From: an uncultured Flavobacteriaceae bacterium
Lineage (GTDB): Bacteria > Bacteroidota > Bacteroidia > Flavobacteriales > Flavobacteriaceae
Direction: 5' to 3'
Assembly (NCBI GenBank): GCA_913065125.1
Contig: CAJYAG010000002.1
Coordinates: 62,001 to 126,000, forward strand
Length of the DNA: 64,000 bases
In this document: in pieces, positions 7,763 to 17,050 of the stretch
How positions within the stretch are numbered: the first letter of the stretch is position 1
Layout: the number at the start of each line of letters is the position of its first letter
Notes under the pieces: generated by a model
The model's input: only the letters and a program-made list of their open reading frames with translations
The model's database searches: none
Told to the model about the DNA's origin: nothing
Program-made: the position numbers and the translations under genes

Positions 7763-9784
7763 ATGAATCCACTTTTACAAAATTTTAATACAGCTCCTTT
7801 TTCTAAAATTTCTACAAAAGACTACAAACCTGCAATTAAAACTGCCATTGAAGAAACTAAAAAAGAAATTGATGTAATCGTTTCAAATCCAGAAGCGCCA
7901 ACTTTTGAAAACACCACCGTTGCATTAGATTTTACAGGCGAAAAACTTGGAAGAATTACCAGTATTTTCTTCAATTTAAATTCTGCTGAAACCAATGATG
8001 AAGTTCAGAAAATTGCACAAGAAATTTCTCCTTGGCTGAGTGATTTCTCTAATGACATCAAATTAAACAAGGAATTATTTGAACGCGTAAAATCGGTTTT
8101 TGATCAAAAAGAAAATTTAGATTTAACTGCCGAACAACACATGTTGTTAGAAAAACAGTACAAAAGTTTTGCTAGAAATGGCGCAAATTTATCCGAAGAA
8201 AAAAAATCTGAATTGCGTAAAATTGATGCTGAATTATCAAAATTATCTTTACAATTTGGAGAAAATGTATTGGCAGAAACCAATGCTTTTGAAATGCATT
8301 TAACGAAAGAAGATGATGTTGCTGGGTTGCCAGAAAGTGTAAAAGAAGCAGCACATCAATTAGCAAAAGAAAACGAAAAAGAAGGTTGGATTTTTACCTT
8401 AGATTATCCGAGTTATATTCCTTTTATGACCTATGCAGACGATCGTGAATTACGAAAAAAACTAGCAATCGCTGCTGGTAAAAAAGCGTTTCAAGATAAC
8501 AAATATAATAATGAAGAGATTGTTTTAAACATCGTGAAATTGCGTCATCAACGCGCAAATTTATTAGGTTATAAAACACATGCACATTTTGTGTTAGAAG
8601 AACGTATGGCAGAAACTCCAGAAAAAGTAATTACTTTTTCGAACGATTTATTAGCCAAAGCTAAACCAGCCGCTCAAAAAGAATTTGAGGAACTAGAAGC
8701 CTATGCAAAAAAGCTTGACGGAATTGATCAATTACAAAAATGGGACGGTTCTTATTATGCAGAAAAACTAAAGAAAGAGCGTTTTAATTTAGATCAAGAA
8801 ATCTTAAAACCCTATTTCAAATTAGAAAATGTTATTGATGGTGTTTTTGAAATTGCAAATCGTTTATATGATTTACAATTTGAAGAGGTTTTTAACATTG
8901 ACAAATATCACCAAGATGTTAAAACATACAATGTAACAGATACAAATGGGAACTTTATTGCTGTCTTTTATGCAGATTTTCATCCAAGAAAAGGAAAGCG
9001 AAATGGCGCTTGGATGACTTCTTACAAACCGCAACAAATTAAAAACGGAATTAACGAAAGACCACACGTTTCTATTGTATGTAATTTCACCAAACCTACT
9101 GAAACCAAACCTTCATTATTAACTTTTAATGAAGTTACAACATTGTTTCACGAGTTTGGGCATGCACTACACGGAATGCTAGCAAATACAACGTATAATA
9201 GTTTGTCTGGAACTTCAGTTTCTTGGGATTTTGTTGAATTACCTAGTCAAGTGTTGGAGAATTGGTGCTACGAAAAAGAAGCTTTAGAGTTATTCGCTAA
9301 ACATTATGAAACTGGAGAAGTCATTCCGATGGAATATGTTGCAAAAATCAAAGAATCGGCCAGTTTTCATGAAGGAATGCAAACACTTCGTCAATTGAGT
9401 TTTGGTTTGTTAGACATGAGTTGGCACAGTGAAAATCCATCAAAAATAAAGAGTGTAAAAGAATTTGAAAATGACGCTTTTTCAGAAACAAAATTATATC
9501 CAGATGTGGCAGAAAATTGTATGAGCACTGCTTTCTCTCATATTTTTCAAGGAGGATATTCTGCAGGATATTATTCGTACAAATGGGCTGAAGTGTTAGA
9601 TGCTGATGCATTTGAATATTTCTTAGAAAAAGGAATTTTCAACAAAGAAGTTGCTACAAAATTTAAAGAAAATGTCTTATCAAAAGGCGGAACAGAAAAA
9701 CCAATGGAATTGTACAAACGCTTTCGCGGACACGAACCAAAACCAGATGCGCTGTTAAAAAGAGCAGGTTTAATTAATAATTAA
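7763..9784 (+). CDS. M3 family zinc metallopeptidase (Dcp/oligopeptidase A type)
   Basis: A 673-residue thimet-oligopeptidase-family enzyme that hydrolyses short peptides. The zinc motif HEFGHALHGM begins at His463, with Glu464 as catalytic base and His467 as second ligand. The third ligand is expected in the following helix around VELPSQVLENW. Length and the N-terminal MNPLLQNFNTAPFSKI fit bacterial Dcp and OpdA. No signal peptide is visible, so it is probably cytoplasmic, though related Dcp enzymes can be periplasmic. It has its own promoter. Dcp versus OpdA (dipeptidyl carboxypeptidase versus endopeptidase) cannot be told here. Confidence 0.93.
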   Translation: MNPLLQNFNTAPFSKISTKDYKPAIKTAIEETKKEIDVIVSNPEAPTFENTTVALDFTGEKLGRITSIFFNLNSAETNDEVQKIAQEISPWLSDFSNDIKLNKELFERVKSVFDQKENLDLTAEQHMLLEKQYKSFARNGANLSEEKKSELRKIDAELSKLSLQFGENVLAETNAFEMHLTKEDDVAGLPESVKEAAHQLAKENEKEGWIFTLDYPSYIPFMTYADDRELRKKLAIAAGKKAFQDNKYNNEEIVLNIVKLRHQRANLLGYKTHAHFVLEERMAETPEKVITFSNDLLAKAKPAAQKEFEELEAYAKKLDGIDQLQKWDGSYYAEKLKKERFNLDQEILKPYFKLENVIDGVFEIANRLYDLQFEEVFNIDKYHQDVKTYNVTDTNGNFIAVFYADFHPRKGKRNGAWMTSYKPQQIKNGINERPHVSIVCNFTKPTETKPSLLTFNEVTTLFHEFGHALHGMLANTTYNSLSGTSVSWDFVELPSQVLENWCYEKEALELFAKHYETGEVIPMEYVAKIKESASFHEGMQTLRQLSFGLLDMSWHSENPSKIKSVKEFENDAFSETKLYPDVAENCMSTAFSHIFQGGYSAGYYSYKWAEVLDADAFEYFLEKGIFNKEVATKFKENVLSKGGTEKPMELYKRFRGHEPKPDALLKRAGLINN

Positions 9785-9840
9785 CTTTTACTTCTTAAAA
9801 CATTGCGTTGAAGTCCTTATTTTTATCGAAATTATTTTCT

Positions 9841-11058
9841 ATGAAAAAAGGACTTTTTACTTTTCTTTTATTGTGTATTTCCCTCGCCGCTTTTTCTCAA
9901 ACATATATTAAGGGTAAAGTTACCACAGATACAAATGAAAACTTAGAAGGAGCATCGGTCTATTTAAACAACACAACCATTGGAACTACCACAGATAGCA
10001 ACGGGGAGTTTATATTACAGGTAAACAAGGGCAATTTCGACTTAATAGTTTCTTTTATAGGGTACACAACATCTAAAATTAAGATAAACACCAATTTAGA
10101 GGTTGATTTTTTACGTTTCGTATTAAAGCCAGAAACTAATATTTTAAATGAAGTTGTACTTAAAAAAACAAAGTACGATGAAGACTGGAAGTATAATTTA
10201 TATCGATTTAAAAATTTGTTTTTAGGAAAAACTAAATTAGCTGAAAAAGCTATTATTTTAAATCCAAAAACACTGCATTTTGAATACAATATAAAAACTG
10301 ACGAATTAATTGCTGAAGCCATAGAACCGCTTAAAATTAAACATGAAGGTTTAGGGTATTTAATTACTTATGATTTAGTTAACTTTTCTGTTAAAAAGAA
10401 TCGTTTATTTTTTAGTGGTTACGCTAGATATACCAATTTAAAAAAGAACATAAAAAAGAAATGGAAACGAAATAGACTTGAGGCTTATTACGGTTCTCAA
10501 ATGCACTTCTTAAGGAGCTTGCTAAGTAAAAACCTTACTCAAGATGGGTTTGTAATAAACCAATTTAAAAGAGAACTAAACCCAGAAAGACCTACAGACG
10601 AAGAAATTAAATCTGCAAGAGAATTGATTTATTTAAATAAAGAAATCGTTAAGTATTCAAAAAATATTTCAAACCCCATAAGCCCTTTAGATAGTGCTTT
10701 AGTTATTGCACAGAAAAGCTCTTTACCAAAATATCAAGATTTTTTATATAAAAGAAATGTTGATTATAACGATATGATTTCTTTCGAAAAACAAACTCCA
10801 TTTCTTGATTTCGAAAATCATCTTTCTATTATTTATAAAAACGAAAAAGAAGAAGAAAATTATTTAATAGGAAAGTTTGGGAAAAGAAAAAAACCATCTG
10901 GAGTTCAAACTTCAAACATAACACTTGTTGATGGAAAATCTATTATTGACCACACAGGTGTACTTGTTAATCCAAGCGCAATATTTGTAGAAGGATATTG
11001 GGCTTTTGAGTCTTTTGCAAATATGTTGCCTTTAGATTTTATCCCAACAATAAACTAA
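9841..11058 (+). CDS. carboxypeptidase-regulatory-like domain protein, secreted
   Basis: A 405-residue secreted protein. The start used is the ATG giving MKKGLFTFLLLCISLAAFSQ, a signal peptide; an in-frame TTG 11 codons upstream precedes a TATTTTTA near-match to the -7 box and is unlikely. Residues about 22-105 form a CarboxypepD_reg domain (IKGKVTTDTNENLEGASVYL, then GEFILQVNKG). TonB receptors use this domain too, but this protein lacks plug and barrel. The remaining 300 residues are charged and not recognised. Probably periplasmic or surface-associated; function unknown. Confidence 0.75.
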   Translation: MKKGLFTFLLLCISLAAFSQTYIKGKVTTDTNENLEGASVYLNNTTIGTTTDSNGEFILQVNKGNFDLIVSFIGYTTSKIKINTNLEVDFLRFVLKPETNILNEVVLKKTKYDEDWKYNLYRFKNLFLGKTKLAEKAIILNPKTLHFEYNIKTDELIAEAIEPLKIKHEGLGYLITYDLVNFSVKKNRLFFSGYARYTNLKKNIKKKWKRNRLEAYYGSQMHFLRSLLSKNLTQDGFVINQFKRELNPERPTDEEIKSARELIYLNKEIVKYSKNISNPISPLDSALVIAQKSSLPKYQDFLYKRNVDYNDMISFEKQTPFLDFENHLSIIYKNEKEEENYLIGKFGKRKKPSGVQTSNITLVDGKSIIDHTGVLVNPSAIFVEGYWAFESFANMLPLDFIPTIN

Positions 11059-11153
11059 TCTTTAATTTTAAAAATAAAACCCTATCTTGTAATTCAAATA
11101 TCTTTCCAGTTTTAGCCCCCTAACATTAAGCTGAATGTTAATAAACTATTGAA

Positions 11154-11723
11154 GTGAAAGTATTATTGCTCTTTTTTTGTTTATTTTCTTTTCTTTCAAG
11201 CAAAGGACAAGAATCTATGATGAGTATTTCTGTGCATCAAGATGTAAGATTACTTTTTATTGGTGATGAGCGTGGTAATTCTGCCTTTACACCCGATTTA
11301 TTAATTAGATTTGAAGTTGAAGCTTTTAAGTTAAAAAAAAGCAGTTTCAAATTGTATTTTGGCGCTGAATATGCTGATTTAAATAGTGCTGCTTTTCAGC
11401 GTTTTTTATTAGGAATTGGCTATCAAACAAAGTTTTCTTTTTCAGAAAAATTTATATTTGGACTTTATATTGATCACGGAATAATTTTAAGAGGTAAGAA
11501 TAGTTTTTTAGCTAAAAATAAACCACCACCTTCAAAAAAGATAGATGAAGAATCTTCTTTTATGGGTTTAAGTATCAATTTTGAAACCACATATCCAATT
11601 TCTCAAAAAATGCGGCTGTCCCTTTTATACCAGGCAATTGACAGGAGAGATTTAACTTCTAGGTTTGGAAGTACAACCAACATAAAAGGAAGTGTTTTTC
11701 TTGGGGTGAAACTTGCTTTGTAA
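11154..11723 (+). CDS. secreted protein, first of two diverged tandem paralogues
   Basis: A 189-residue secreted protein of unknown function with a GTG start and signal peptide MKVLLLFFCLFSFLSSKGQE. It is a paralogue of the product of 11995-12507. Shared landmarks are VHQDVRLLFIGDERGN against VHHDAKLLLIGDNKGN, EYADL in the middle, and GSVFLGVKLAL against GSGFIGIKLTL at the C-terminus. The ending and alternating strands suggest a small outer-membrane beta-barrel. The stop codon lies 2 bp before a relic of the 3' end of the neighbouring glycosyltransferase gene, showing that the whole unit was duplicated or rearranged. Confidence 0.7.
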   Translation: MKVLLLFFCLFSFLSSKGQESMMSISVHQDVRLLFIGDERGNSAFTPDLLIRFEVEAFKLKKSSFKLYFGAEYADLNSAAFQRFLLGIGYQTKFSFSEKFIFGLYIDHGIILRGKNSFLAKNKPPPSKKIDEESSFMGLSINFETTYPISQKMRLSLLYQAIDRRDLTSRFGSTTNIKGSVFLGVKLAL

Positions 11724-11724
11724 A

Positions 11725-11866
11725 CTATTTTCTATGCTTTTCTTCGATCCATTTACTCATGTATTTTGTGCTTTGTAATGTTTGATGTTGTACTAAATTG
11801 CCCATAAAGTTTTGAGTTCTGTGTTGTACACTATTTTTTTGAAGCAATTTATTTATAAAACTAATT
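11725..11866 (-). pseudogene. relic of the 3' end of the glycosyltransferase gene
   Basis: Read on the minus strand this translates to about 45 codons matching the C-terminus of the glycosyltransferase at 12496-13743: FINKL, then VQHRTQNFMGNLVQHQTL and QSTKYMSKWI, ending in its own stop codon. There is a two-codon deletion near the 5' side, after which homology fades into an in-frame stop. Bases 11745-11797 are identical, 53 of 53, to 12522-12574. No start or remaining domain exists, so it is a remnant of duplication or recombination, not a gene. Confidence 0.85.
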
Positions 11867-11994
11867 TAACCTGCTTTAAAGCATAATTATTCCCTTTCGC
11901 CGAAACAACCCTATGCTGTGAACGAATTTTGCGACCTTAACCTATAAGCTACCTGTAAATTTGGAGTGTTATTAACAATCTGAAATCACTTATA

Positions 11995-12507
11995 ATGAAA
12001 AATTTACTATTATGTATAGCCATATTCAGCTATACCTTTGGCAACAGCCAATCTTCAGTAAACTTAACGGTTCACCACGATGCCAAACTCCTTCTTATTG
12101 GAGACAATAAAGGAAATAATCCAATTACTGTTAACCTTTTATTAAAAGCAGAATTCCCTGTAAAAGAATATTCATCAAGCACTTTATTTGTATATCCAGT
12201 AATTGAATACGCTGACCTAATTGGAGGAAACTATCAAAGATATGGAGCTGGAGTTGGTTACAACATACACAACCTCTTTCGAAACTTCGATATTGGTGCT
12301 TCAGCAGACTACGGAAAACTAAAAAGAGGCGGATACTATGATGGATTAAGTTTCAATGTCAATGGAGAAATTGCCTACAGAATTAACAACAGAATTGCTG
12401 TGAGTTATGTATATCAGGTTGGACAAAGACCCGATTTAAAAGCATTATATAATTCTAAAACAAAATTTATAGGAAGTGGTTTTATTGGAATAAAACTAAC
12501 ACTGTAA
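11995..12507 (+). CDS. secreted protein, second of two diverged tandem paralogues
   Basis: A 170-residue secreted protein with signal peptide MKNLLLCIAIFSYTFGNSQ. It is homologous along its length to the product of 11154-11723 (VHHDAKLLLIGDNKGN, EYADLIGGNYQRY, terminal GSGFIGIKLTL). It lacks a stretch of about 20 residues present in the first copy around KNSFLAKNKPPPSKK. Likely a small outer-membrane beta-barrel; no known function. Its last 12 bases overlap the convergent end of the glycosyltransferase gene, the same geometry that the relic shows next to the first copy. Confidence 0.7.
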   Translation: MKNLLLCIAIFSYTFGNSQSSVNLTVHHDAKLLLIGDNKGNNPITVNLLLKAEFPVKEYSSSTLFVYPVIEYADLIGGNYQRYGAGVGYNIHNLFRNFDIGASADYGKLKRGGYYDGLSFNVNGEIAYRINNRIAVSYVYQVGQRPDLKALYNSKTKFIGSGFIGIKLTL

Positions 12508-13743
12508 TTTGTTTTTAGCTGCGATCCATTTACTCATGTATTTTGTGCTTTGTAATGTTTGATGTTGTACTAAACTTCCCATAAAATTCTGAATTCTGTG
12601 TTGTATAATTTCTTTTTGAAGTGACGCTAATCGGTTTATAAATTGTGTTCCTATTTTTTCTTTATCGTATATTTTATTGATGATTAGAATTCCTTTTTTC
12701 TGAGATTGATTCCATAAATTTTTATCAGAATAAAGTGCAATCGCTTTTTTAGATAAAAGGGAAAAATCATCTTCTACAAAACCATTCCAAGGAAAATTAT
12801 CATGCATTCCTTCTGCTCCAATTGTAGTTGTAACACTCGGTGTTCCACACAGCATTGCTTCGGTGAGTTTTCCTTTTATTCCTGCGCCGAAACGTAACGG
12901 AGCTAAAACTACTTTTGCATTTTGCACTACTTCTTTTGCATTTTCTGCATAACCTTTAACAATAAAACCTTCTTTTTGATTATGTAACTGTTGAATTTGC
13001 TCAGTAATATAAGCTCCATAAATATGAACTTCTGCTTTTGGAATTGCTTTTCTAATTGCGCCCCAAATGTATTTTTTTAAAGTAATCACTGCATCAACAT
13101 TTGGTTTATGAAAGAAATTACCCATAAACACAAAATGGTTTCTTTTAGAAAAACTTTTCCATTTTTTAGTTTGATGTTGATCTATTTTATCCAGTAAAAA
13201 AGGCAGGAAATACAATATACTTTCATCAACTTTAAAAACAGACTTTAGTAAATTCATTTCAAAAGTAGAAATGATTAAAGATACATCGCAACGTAAAATT
13301 GCTGCAATTTCTCTTTTAGCAATATCAGAAGTTAATAATTTATCAGTCGTAAAATCTTCTTGTTTCTTAACAGACTCCCCTCTTACTTTTCGTAAACAAT
13401 GTAAGTCTTCTGTGTCTAAAATTCGGATTGCATTTGGACAGTTTTCTGCAACACGCCATCCAAATTGTTCTTCCATCATAAAGCGATCAAAAACTACAAT
13501 CGTAGGATTTAGTTCTTTTACAAAATCATCAAAAGAAATCGAATTTAATTCAATAGAAATGGCATCAACATTCATTGATTTTAAATCAAAAGCATTGTTT
13601 GTTTGTTGAGTAGTTGTTGCAAATGTAATTGCATAATTTTGTTCTAAAAACAACTCAATTAATTGCAGCATTCTACTCCCAGCAGCCGAAGAATTTGGCT
13701 CAACCCAAACAGCCCCAATGATTAAAACAGATTGATTGGTCAA
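12496..13743 (-). CDS. GT4-type glycosyltransferase
   Basis: A 415-residue glycosyltransferase with a GT-B fold. The N-terminal Rossmann half starts VLIIGAVWVEPNSSAAGSRM. The C-terminal nucleotide-sugar domain shows NHFVFMGNFFHKPNVDA, EVHIYGA and the donor-binding LRFGAGIKGKLTEAMLCGTP. It probably transfers a sugar to a surface polysaccharide or glycan; donor and acceptor are unknown. Initiation appears to be at a TTG directly abutting the TAA stop of the upstream haem-binding gene in the same frame; no ATG lies before the Rossmann motif. The 3' end is duplicated as a relic at 11725-11866. Confidence 0.85.
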   Translation of the reverse strand: MTNQSVLIIGAVWVEPNSSAAGSRMLQLIELFLEQNYAITFATTTQQTNNAFDLKSMNVDAISIELNSISFDDFVKELNPTIVVFDRFMMEEQFGWRVAENCPNAIRILDTEDLHCLRKVRGESVKKQEDFTTDKLLTSDIAKREIAAILRCDVSLIISTFEMNLLKSVFKVDESILYFLPFLLDKIDQHQTKKWKSFSKRNHFVFMGNFFHKPNVDAVITLKKYIWGAIRKAIPKAEVHIYGAYITEQIQQLHNQKEGFIVKGYAENAKEVVQNAKVVLAPLRFGAGIKGKLTEAMLCGTPSVTTTIGAEGMHDNFPWNGFVEDDFSLLSKKAIALYSDKNLWNQSQKKGILIINKIYDKEKIGTQFINRLASLQKEIIQHRIQNFMGSLVQHQTLQSTKYMSKWIAAKNKLQC

Positions 13744-14217
13744 TTATTTTGCTTTTAGTTGTACTGCATAATTAGACTGAACTCCTTTTGCCCAATCTAC
13801 AATTGTATTAATTTGTGCATCGGTTAAATTTGCTTCAGAATGTGTCCATGTATAAGAATCTAATGGCATGTTTTTCTTTTCTACTTCTTCGTGTAATTCT
13901 TCAAATTTATGTTCTTTTCGTTTTAAAGAATACTCGCTCCATTTAGAGAAATTTAGTTTCTTTTTTCCAACTTTTATATGATCATCCATCCAATAATTAA
14001 CAGGTGTAATAGAACTATACCAAGGATAATTCGTAGTATTTGAATGACAATCAAAGCAAGATGATTTCATGATTTTAAGTACTTCTTCTGGCGGACTTGT
14101 TTCTTCTATAAAAGTTGCTAAAGAAGTAAAATCTCCTTCATTTTTTTCGGGCCCAAAAAACTGAGCAACTATAAAAACGAATAGCAGCAACCAGCCTATT
14201 TTTTTTACTATTTTCAT
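13744..14217 (-). CDS. haem-binding domain protein, membrane-anchored c-type cytochrome-like
   Basis: A 157-residue protein of the Bacteroidota haem-binding family. I use the ATG giving MKIVKKIGWLLLFVFIVAQF (uncleaved anchor or signal), not one 38 codons upstream that lies in the divergent promoter region. A single haem-c motif CFDCH (Cys54, Cys57, His58) is followed by the family pattern NYPWYSSITPVNYWMDDH and a conserved LNFSKW. It is probably periplasmic, on the inner-membrane face. The gene is divergent from lpd and its TAA is followed immediately, in frame, by the TTG start of the glycosyltransferase. Confidence 0.8.
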   Translation of the reverse strand: MKIVKKIGWLLLFVFIVAQFFGPEKNEGDFTSLATFIEETSPPEEVLKIMKSSCFDCHSNTTNYPWYSSITPVNYWMDDHIKVGKKKLNFSKWSEYSLKRKEHKFEELHEEVEKKNMPLDSYTWTHSEANLTDAQINTIVDWAKGVQSNYAVQLKAK

Positions 14218-14285
14218 TTGTGTAGATTTTAAAGATTTAAAGATAGTAATTCTTCTGAATACTATCGTTTTTAAACAATAATGTT

Positions 14286-14293
14286 TACTTTTG
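14286..14293 (+). promoter_or_regulatory. -7 box (TACTTTTG) of lpd
   Basis: Exact TAnnTTTG element 21 bp before the lpd ATG at 14315, in the divergent region shared with the haem-binding gene. Confidence 0.55.
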
Positions 14294-14314
14294 TATTCCA
14301 AAATTATATTAAAA

Positions 14315-15715
14315 ATGAAATACGACATCATCGTTATTGGTTCTGGTCCTGGAGGATATATAGCTGCAATCAGAGCTTCTCAATTAGGCAAAAAAGTAGC
14401 AATTATTGAAAAATACTCAAGCTTAGGTGGAACATGTACAAATGTTGGATGTATTCCTTCAAAAGCATTGTTAGATTCTTCGCATCATTATTACGATGCA
14501 GTTAATCATTTAGATGCTCATGGAATTTCTGTTGAAGCTCCAAAAGTAGATTTTTCTAAAATGGTTGAACGCAAAGCAAACATTGTAGAAACAACTACTG
14601 GAGGAATCAAATATTTAATGGACAAAAACAATGTAGCTGTTTTTGAAGGATTGGGTTCTTTTGTTGATGCAACACATGTAAAAGTTACAAAAAATGATGG
14701 TTCTAAGGAAACGATTGAAGGAACAAATATCATTATTGCAACGGGTTCAAAACCATCAACGTTGCCTTTTATCACTATAGATAAAGAACGTATTATTACT
14801 TCTACTGAAGCCTTAAAGTTAAAAGAAATTCCAAAACATTTAATTGTTATTGGTGGTGGAGTAATCGGACTTGAATTAGGTTCGGTTTATAAGCGTTTAG
14901 GTGCGGATGTTACCGTTGTAGAATATGCTCCGAAAATCACTCCAACTATGGATGCTGATGTTTCTAAAGAACTACAAAAAGTACTAAAGAAACAAGGAAT
15001 GAAATTCGCAGTAAGTCACGGTGTTACTTCTGTTGAGAGAAATGGTGATGAAATACTTGTAAAAGCTACTGATAAAAAAGATAGAGAAATTGAGTTTAAA
15101 GGTGATTATTGTTTAGTAGCTGTTGGACGTAAACCGTATACTGAAGGATTAGGCTTAGAAAATGCTGGTGTACAATTAAACAATAGAAATCAAGTTGAAG
15201 TAAATGAGCATTTACAAACAAATATTTCTAACATTTATGCAATTGGTGACGTTGTTCAAGGTGCAATGTTAGCACATAAAGCAGAAGAAGAAGGTGTTGT
15301 TGTTGCTGAATTTTTAGCTGGACAAAAACCACATATCGATTATAATTTAATTCCTGGTGTTGTGTATACTTGGCCAGAAGTTGCTGCTGTTGGTAAAACA
15401 GAAGACGAATTAAAAACTGCTGGTGTAGCTTATAAAGCAGGAAAATTTTCTATGAGAACTTTAGGAAGATCTAGAGCAAGTGGAGATTTAGATGGATTTG
15501 TAAAAGTGTTGGCTGATAAAACTACAGATGAAATTTTAGGAGTTCATATAGTTGGAGCACGTGCTGCAGATTTAATTATGGAGGCTGCGGTTGCCATGGA
15601 ATTTAGAGCTTCTGCTGAAGATTTAGCTAGAATTTGTCATGGTCATCCAACCTATTCTGAAGCCATTAAAGAAGCTGCAAAAACTGCTTGGGACGGAAAA
15701 CCATTAAATGCATAA
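14315..15715 (+). CDS. lpdA: dihydrolipoyl dehydrogenase (E3)
   Basis: A 466-residue flavoprotein disulfide reductase, the E3 component of 2-oxoacid dehydrogenase complexes and the glycine cleavage system. The FAD site is IGSGPGGYIAAIRA. The redox pair lies in GGTCTNVGCIPSKAL (Cys41 and Cys46). The NAD site is VIGGGVIGLELGSVYKRLG. The C-terminal dimer interface carries the catalytic HGHPTYSE. The start is the ATG at 14315, eight codons inside a longer TTG frame, consistent with the -7 box upstream. It is monocistronic here with a strong terminator; no E1 or E2 gene is nearby. Confidence 0.97.
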   Translation: MKYDIIVIGSGPGGYIAAIRASQLGKKVAIIEKYSSLGGTCTNVGCIPSKALLDSSHHYYDAVNHLDAHGISVEAPKVDFSKMVERKANIVETTTGGIKYLMDKNNVAVFEGLGSFVDATHVKVTKNDGSKETIEGTNIIIATGSKPSTLPFITIDKERIITSTEALKLKEIPKHLIVIGGGVIGLELGSVYKRLGADVTVVEYAPKITPTMDADVSKELQKVLKKQGMKFAVSHGVTSVERNGDEILVKATDKKDREIEFKGDYCLVAVGRKPYTEGLGLENAGVQLNNRNQVEVNEHLQTNISNIYAIGDVVQGAMLAHKAEEEGVVVAEFLAGQKPHIDYNLIPGVVYTWPEVAAVGKTEDELKTAGVAYKAGKFSMRTLGRSRASGDLDGFVKVLADKTTDEILGVHIVGARAADLIMEAAVAMEFRASAEDLARICHGHPTYSEAIKEAAKTAWDGKPLNA

Positions 15716-15740
15716 AAAATAAATTTTATATACATATTCG

Positions 15741-15795
15741 AAAAAGCAACTCTTCTTCGGCTACGCTCAGTAACCAAAAAGAGTTGCTTTTTTCT
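15741..15795 (+). terminator. rho-independent terminator of lpd with a repeat-like loop
   Basis: Stem AAAAAGCAACTCTT / AAGAGTTGCTTTTT followed by T-rich sequence. The loop contains TTCGGCTACGCTCAG, a variant of the TTCGACTCCGCTCA repeat core seen at 19414 and 39592. Confidence 0.85.
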
Positions 15796-15823
15796 TTTTA
15801 AAACTTTAGCGTATTTTTATCGA

Positions 15824-17038
15824 ATGCAAAAATGGTGCTTTCTTGTGTTTTTTCTTTTTTCAATTCTTTCTTTTTCTCAAGAAAAAGACAGTTTATATTT
15901 TAAAAACGGAATCGAAAATCCGAGTTTATTAACAACACATCATTTTGGGATTTTTAGCGCAAGAATTAATCAAAATTTTAAATTAAAAACTCCTACAAAA
16001 ACCACTTTTACGTTTAGCTCAGAAAGCGGAAATACATTTCATCCTTTTGTAGAAATGTATCTCCCAAAAGATCCAATTATAAGAGAAGATTTTAGCAAAA
16101 AAATTTGGTTTAACAGACAGTTTGCTTTTATCGATCAGGCAACAACTCCGGCAGAATATTCTAACATTATTATCGACGCTGTTATAAGAGGTTTTCGGTT
16201 GCAAATTGCATTCCCGATTGCCAAAGAACATGAACTCGGAATTACACTTCGCTCCTATCTAATTACCAAAGGGAACGACCCTTTTTCTTTAATTACAAGT
16301 GATGAAAGTATCGAATGGTTTCACAGTAATATTGCTGGAGGAGAAGATCCTTATGGACGAAGATATTACGGATTAAATCAAGTACATTTTAAATATACTG
16401 ATCGATATGGAAATGTTTTAGAACTTGAAAACAACGAGTTTTTTTTAGGCGGGATTGAATTTAACCATCATTATTACCCTAAGTTTTTAATCAATAAGAA
16501 AAGAAATTTATTTGTCAATTTTGGAACACATTTAGGAATCAACACTTCCAAATTTAACTCGTCTTTAGATGTTGGGTTTTCTGCAAATCTGATTCATAAA
16601 ATTCAACTACAAAACAAAAACGAATTCAATATTGCTTTAGGCGGAAGTTTGCTGAGAAAGAATCTCATCAACTTTAAAAATGTTGTTGATTTAGGAAATA
16701 ATCCGTTTTTAGGAAGTGTAGAAAGTGAAATAGAATTCACAAAATTTACACGAAAAAAGAACTATCATTCATTCGGAATTCATTATCAAATTCAAACGAG
16801 ATATAACAAACATGATGAAGCAAGTTATTATCACTTAAAGGGAAAATGGCAAGAAATAAAAGCAGGTTGGCATCATGGATTTACAACGTTGTATGAAGGT
16901 TTATCTGCTTGGACATTTTTGTATACGCACGGAAGACCAAACTATAAAATTACTTTATATTTAAAAGAAGATTTATTGGTAAATAACGCACCCGATGCAC
17001 AAACCGGAATCAGTATTCAAATCCCGATTTCTAAATAA
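15824..17038 (+). CDS. secreted protein of unknown function, predicted beta-barrel
   Basis: A 404-residue protein with signal peptide MQKWCFLVFFLFSILSFSQ. The mature part is rich in alternating aromatic and polar residues with many short predicted strands (for example NLFVNFGTHLGI, KNYHSFGIHYQIQTRY) and ends in GISIQIPISK. This suggests an outer-membrane beta-barrel; I cannot assign a family. A near-consensus -7 box (TATTTTTA, 15812-15819) sits four bases before the ATG. It converges on the symporter gene, 12 bp apart. Confidence 0.7.
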   Translation: MQKWCFLVFFLFSILSFSQEKDSLYFKNGIENPSLLTTHHFGIFSARINQNFKLKTPTKTTFTFSSESGNTFHPFVEMYLPKDPIIREDFSKKIWFNRQFAFIDQATTPAEYSNIIIDAVIRGFRLQIAFPIAKEHELGITLRSYLITKGNDPFSLITSDESIEWFHSNIAGGEDPYGRRYYGLNQVHFKYTDRYGNVLELENNEFFLGGIEFNHHYYPKFLINKKRNLFVNFGTHLGINTSKFNSSLDVGFSANLIHKIQLQNKNEFNIALGGSLLRKNLINFKNVVDLGNNPFLGSVESEIEFTKFTRKKNYHSFGIHYQIQTRYNKHDEASYYHLKGKWQEIKAGWHHGFTTLYEGLSAWTFLYTHGRPNYKITLYLKEDLLVNNAPDAQTGISIQIPISK

Positions 17039-17050
17039 GGGTTTTGATTA

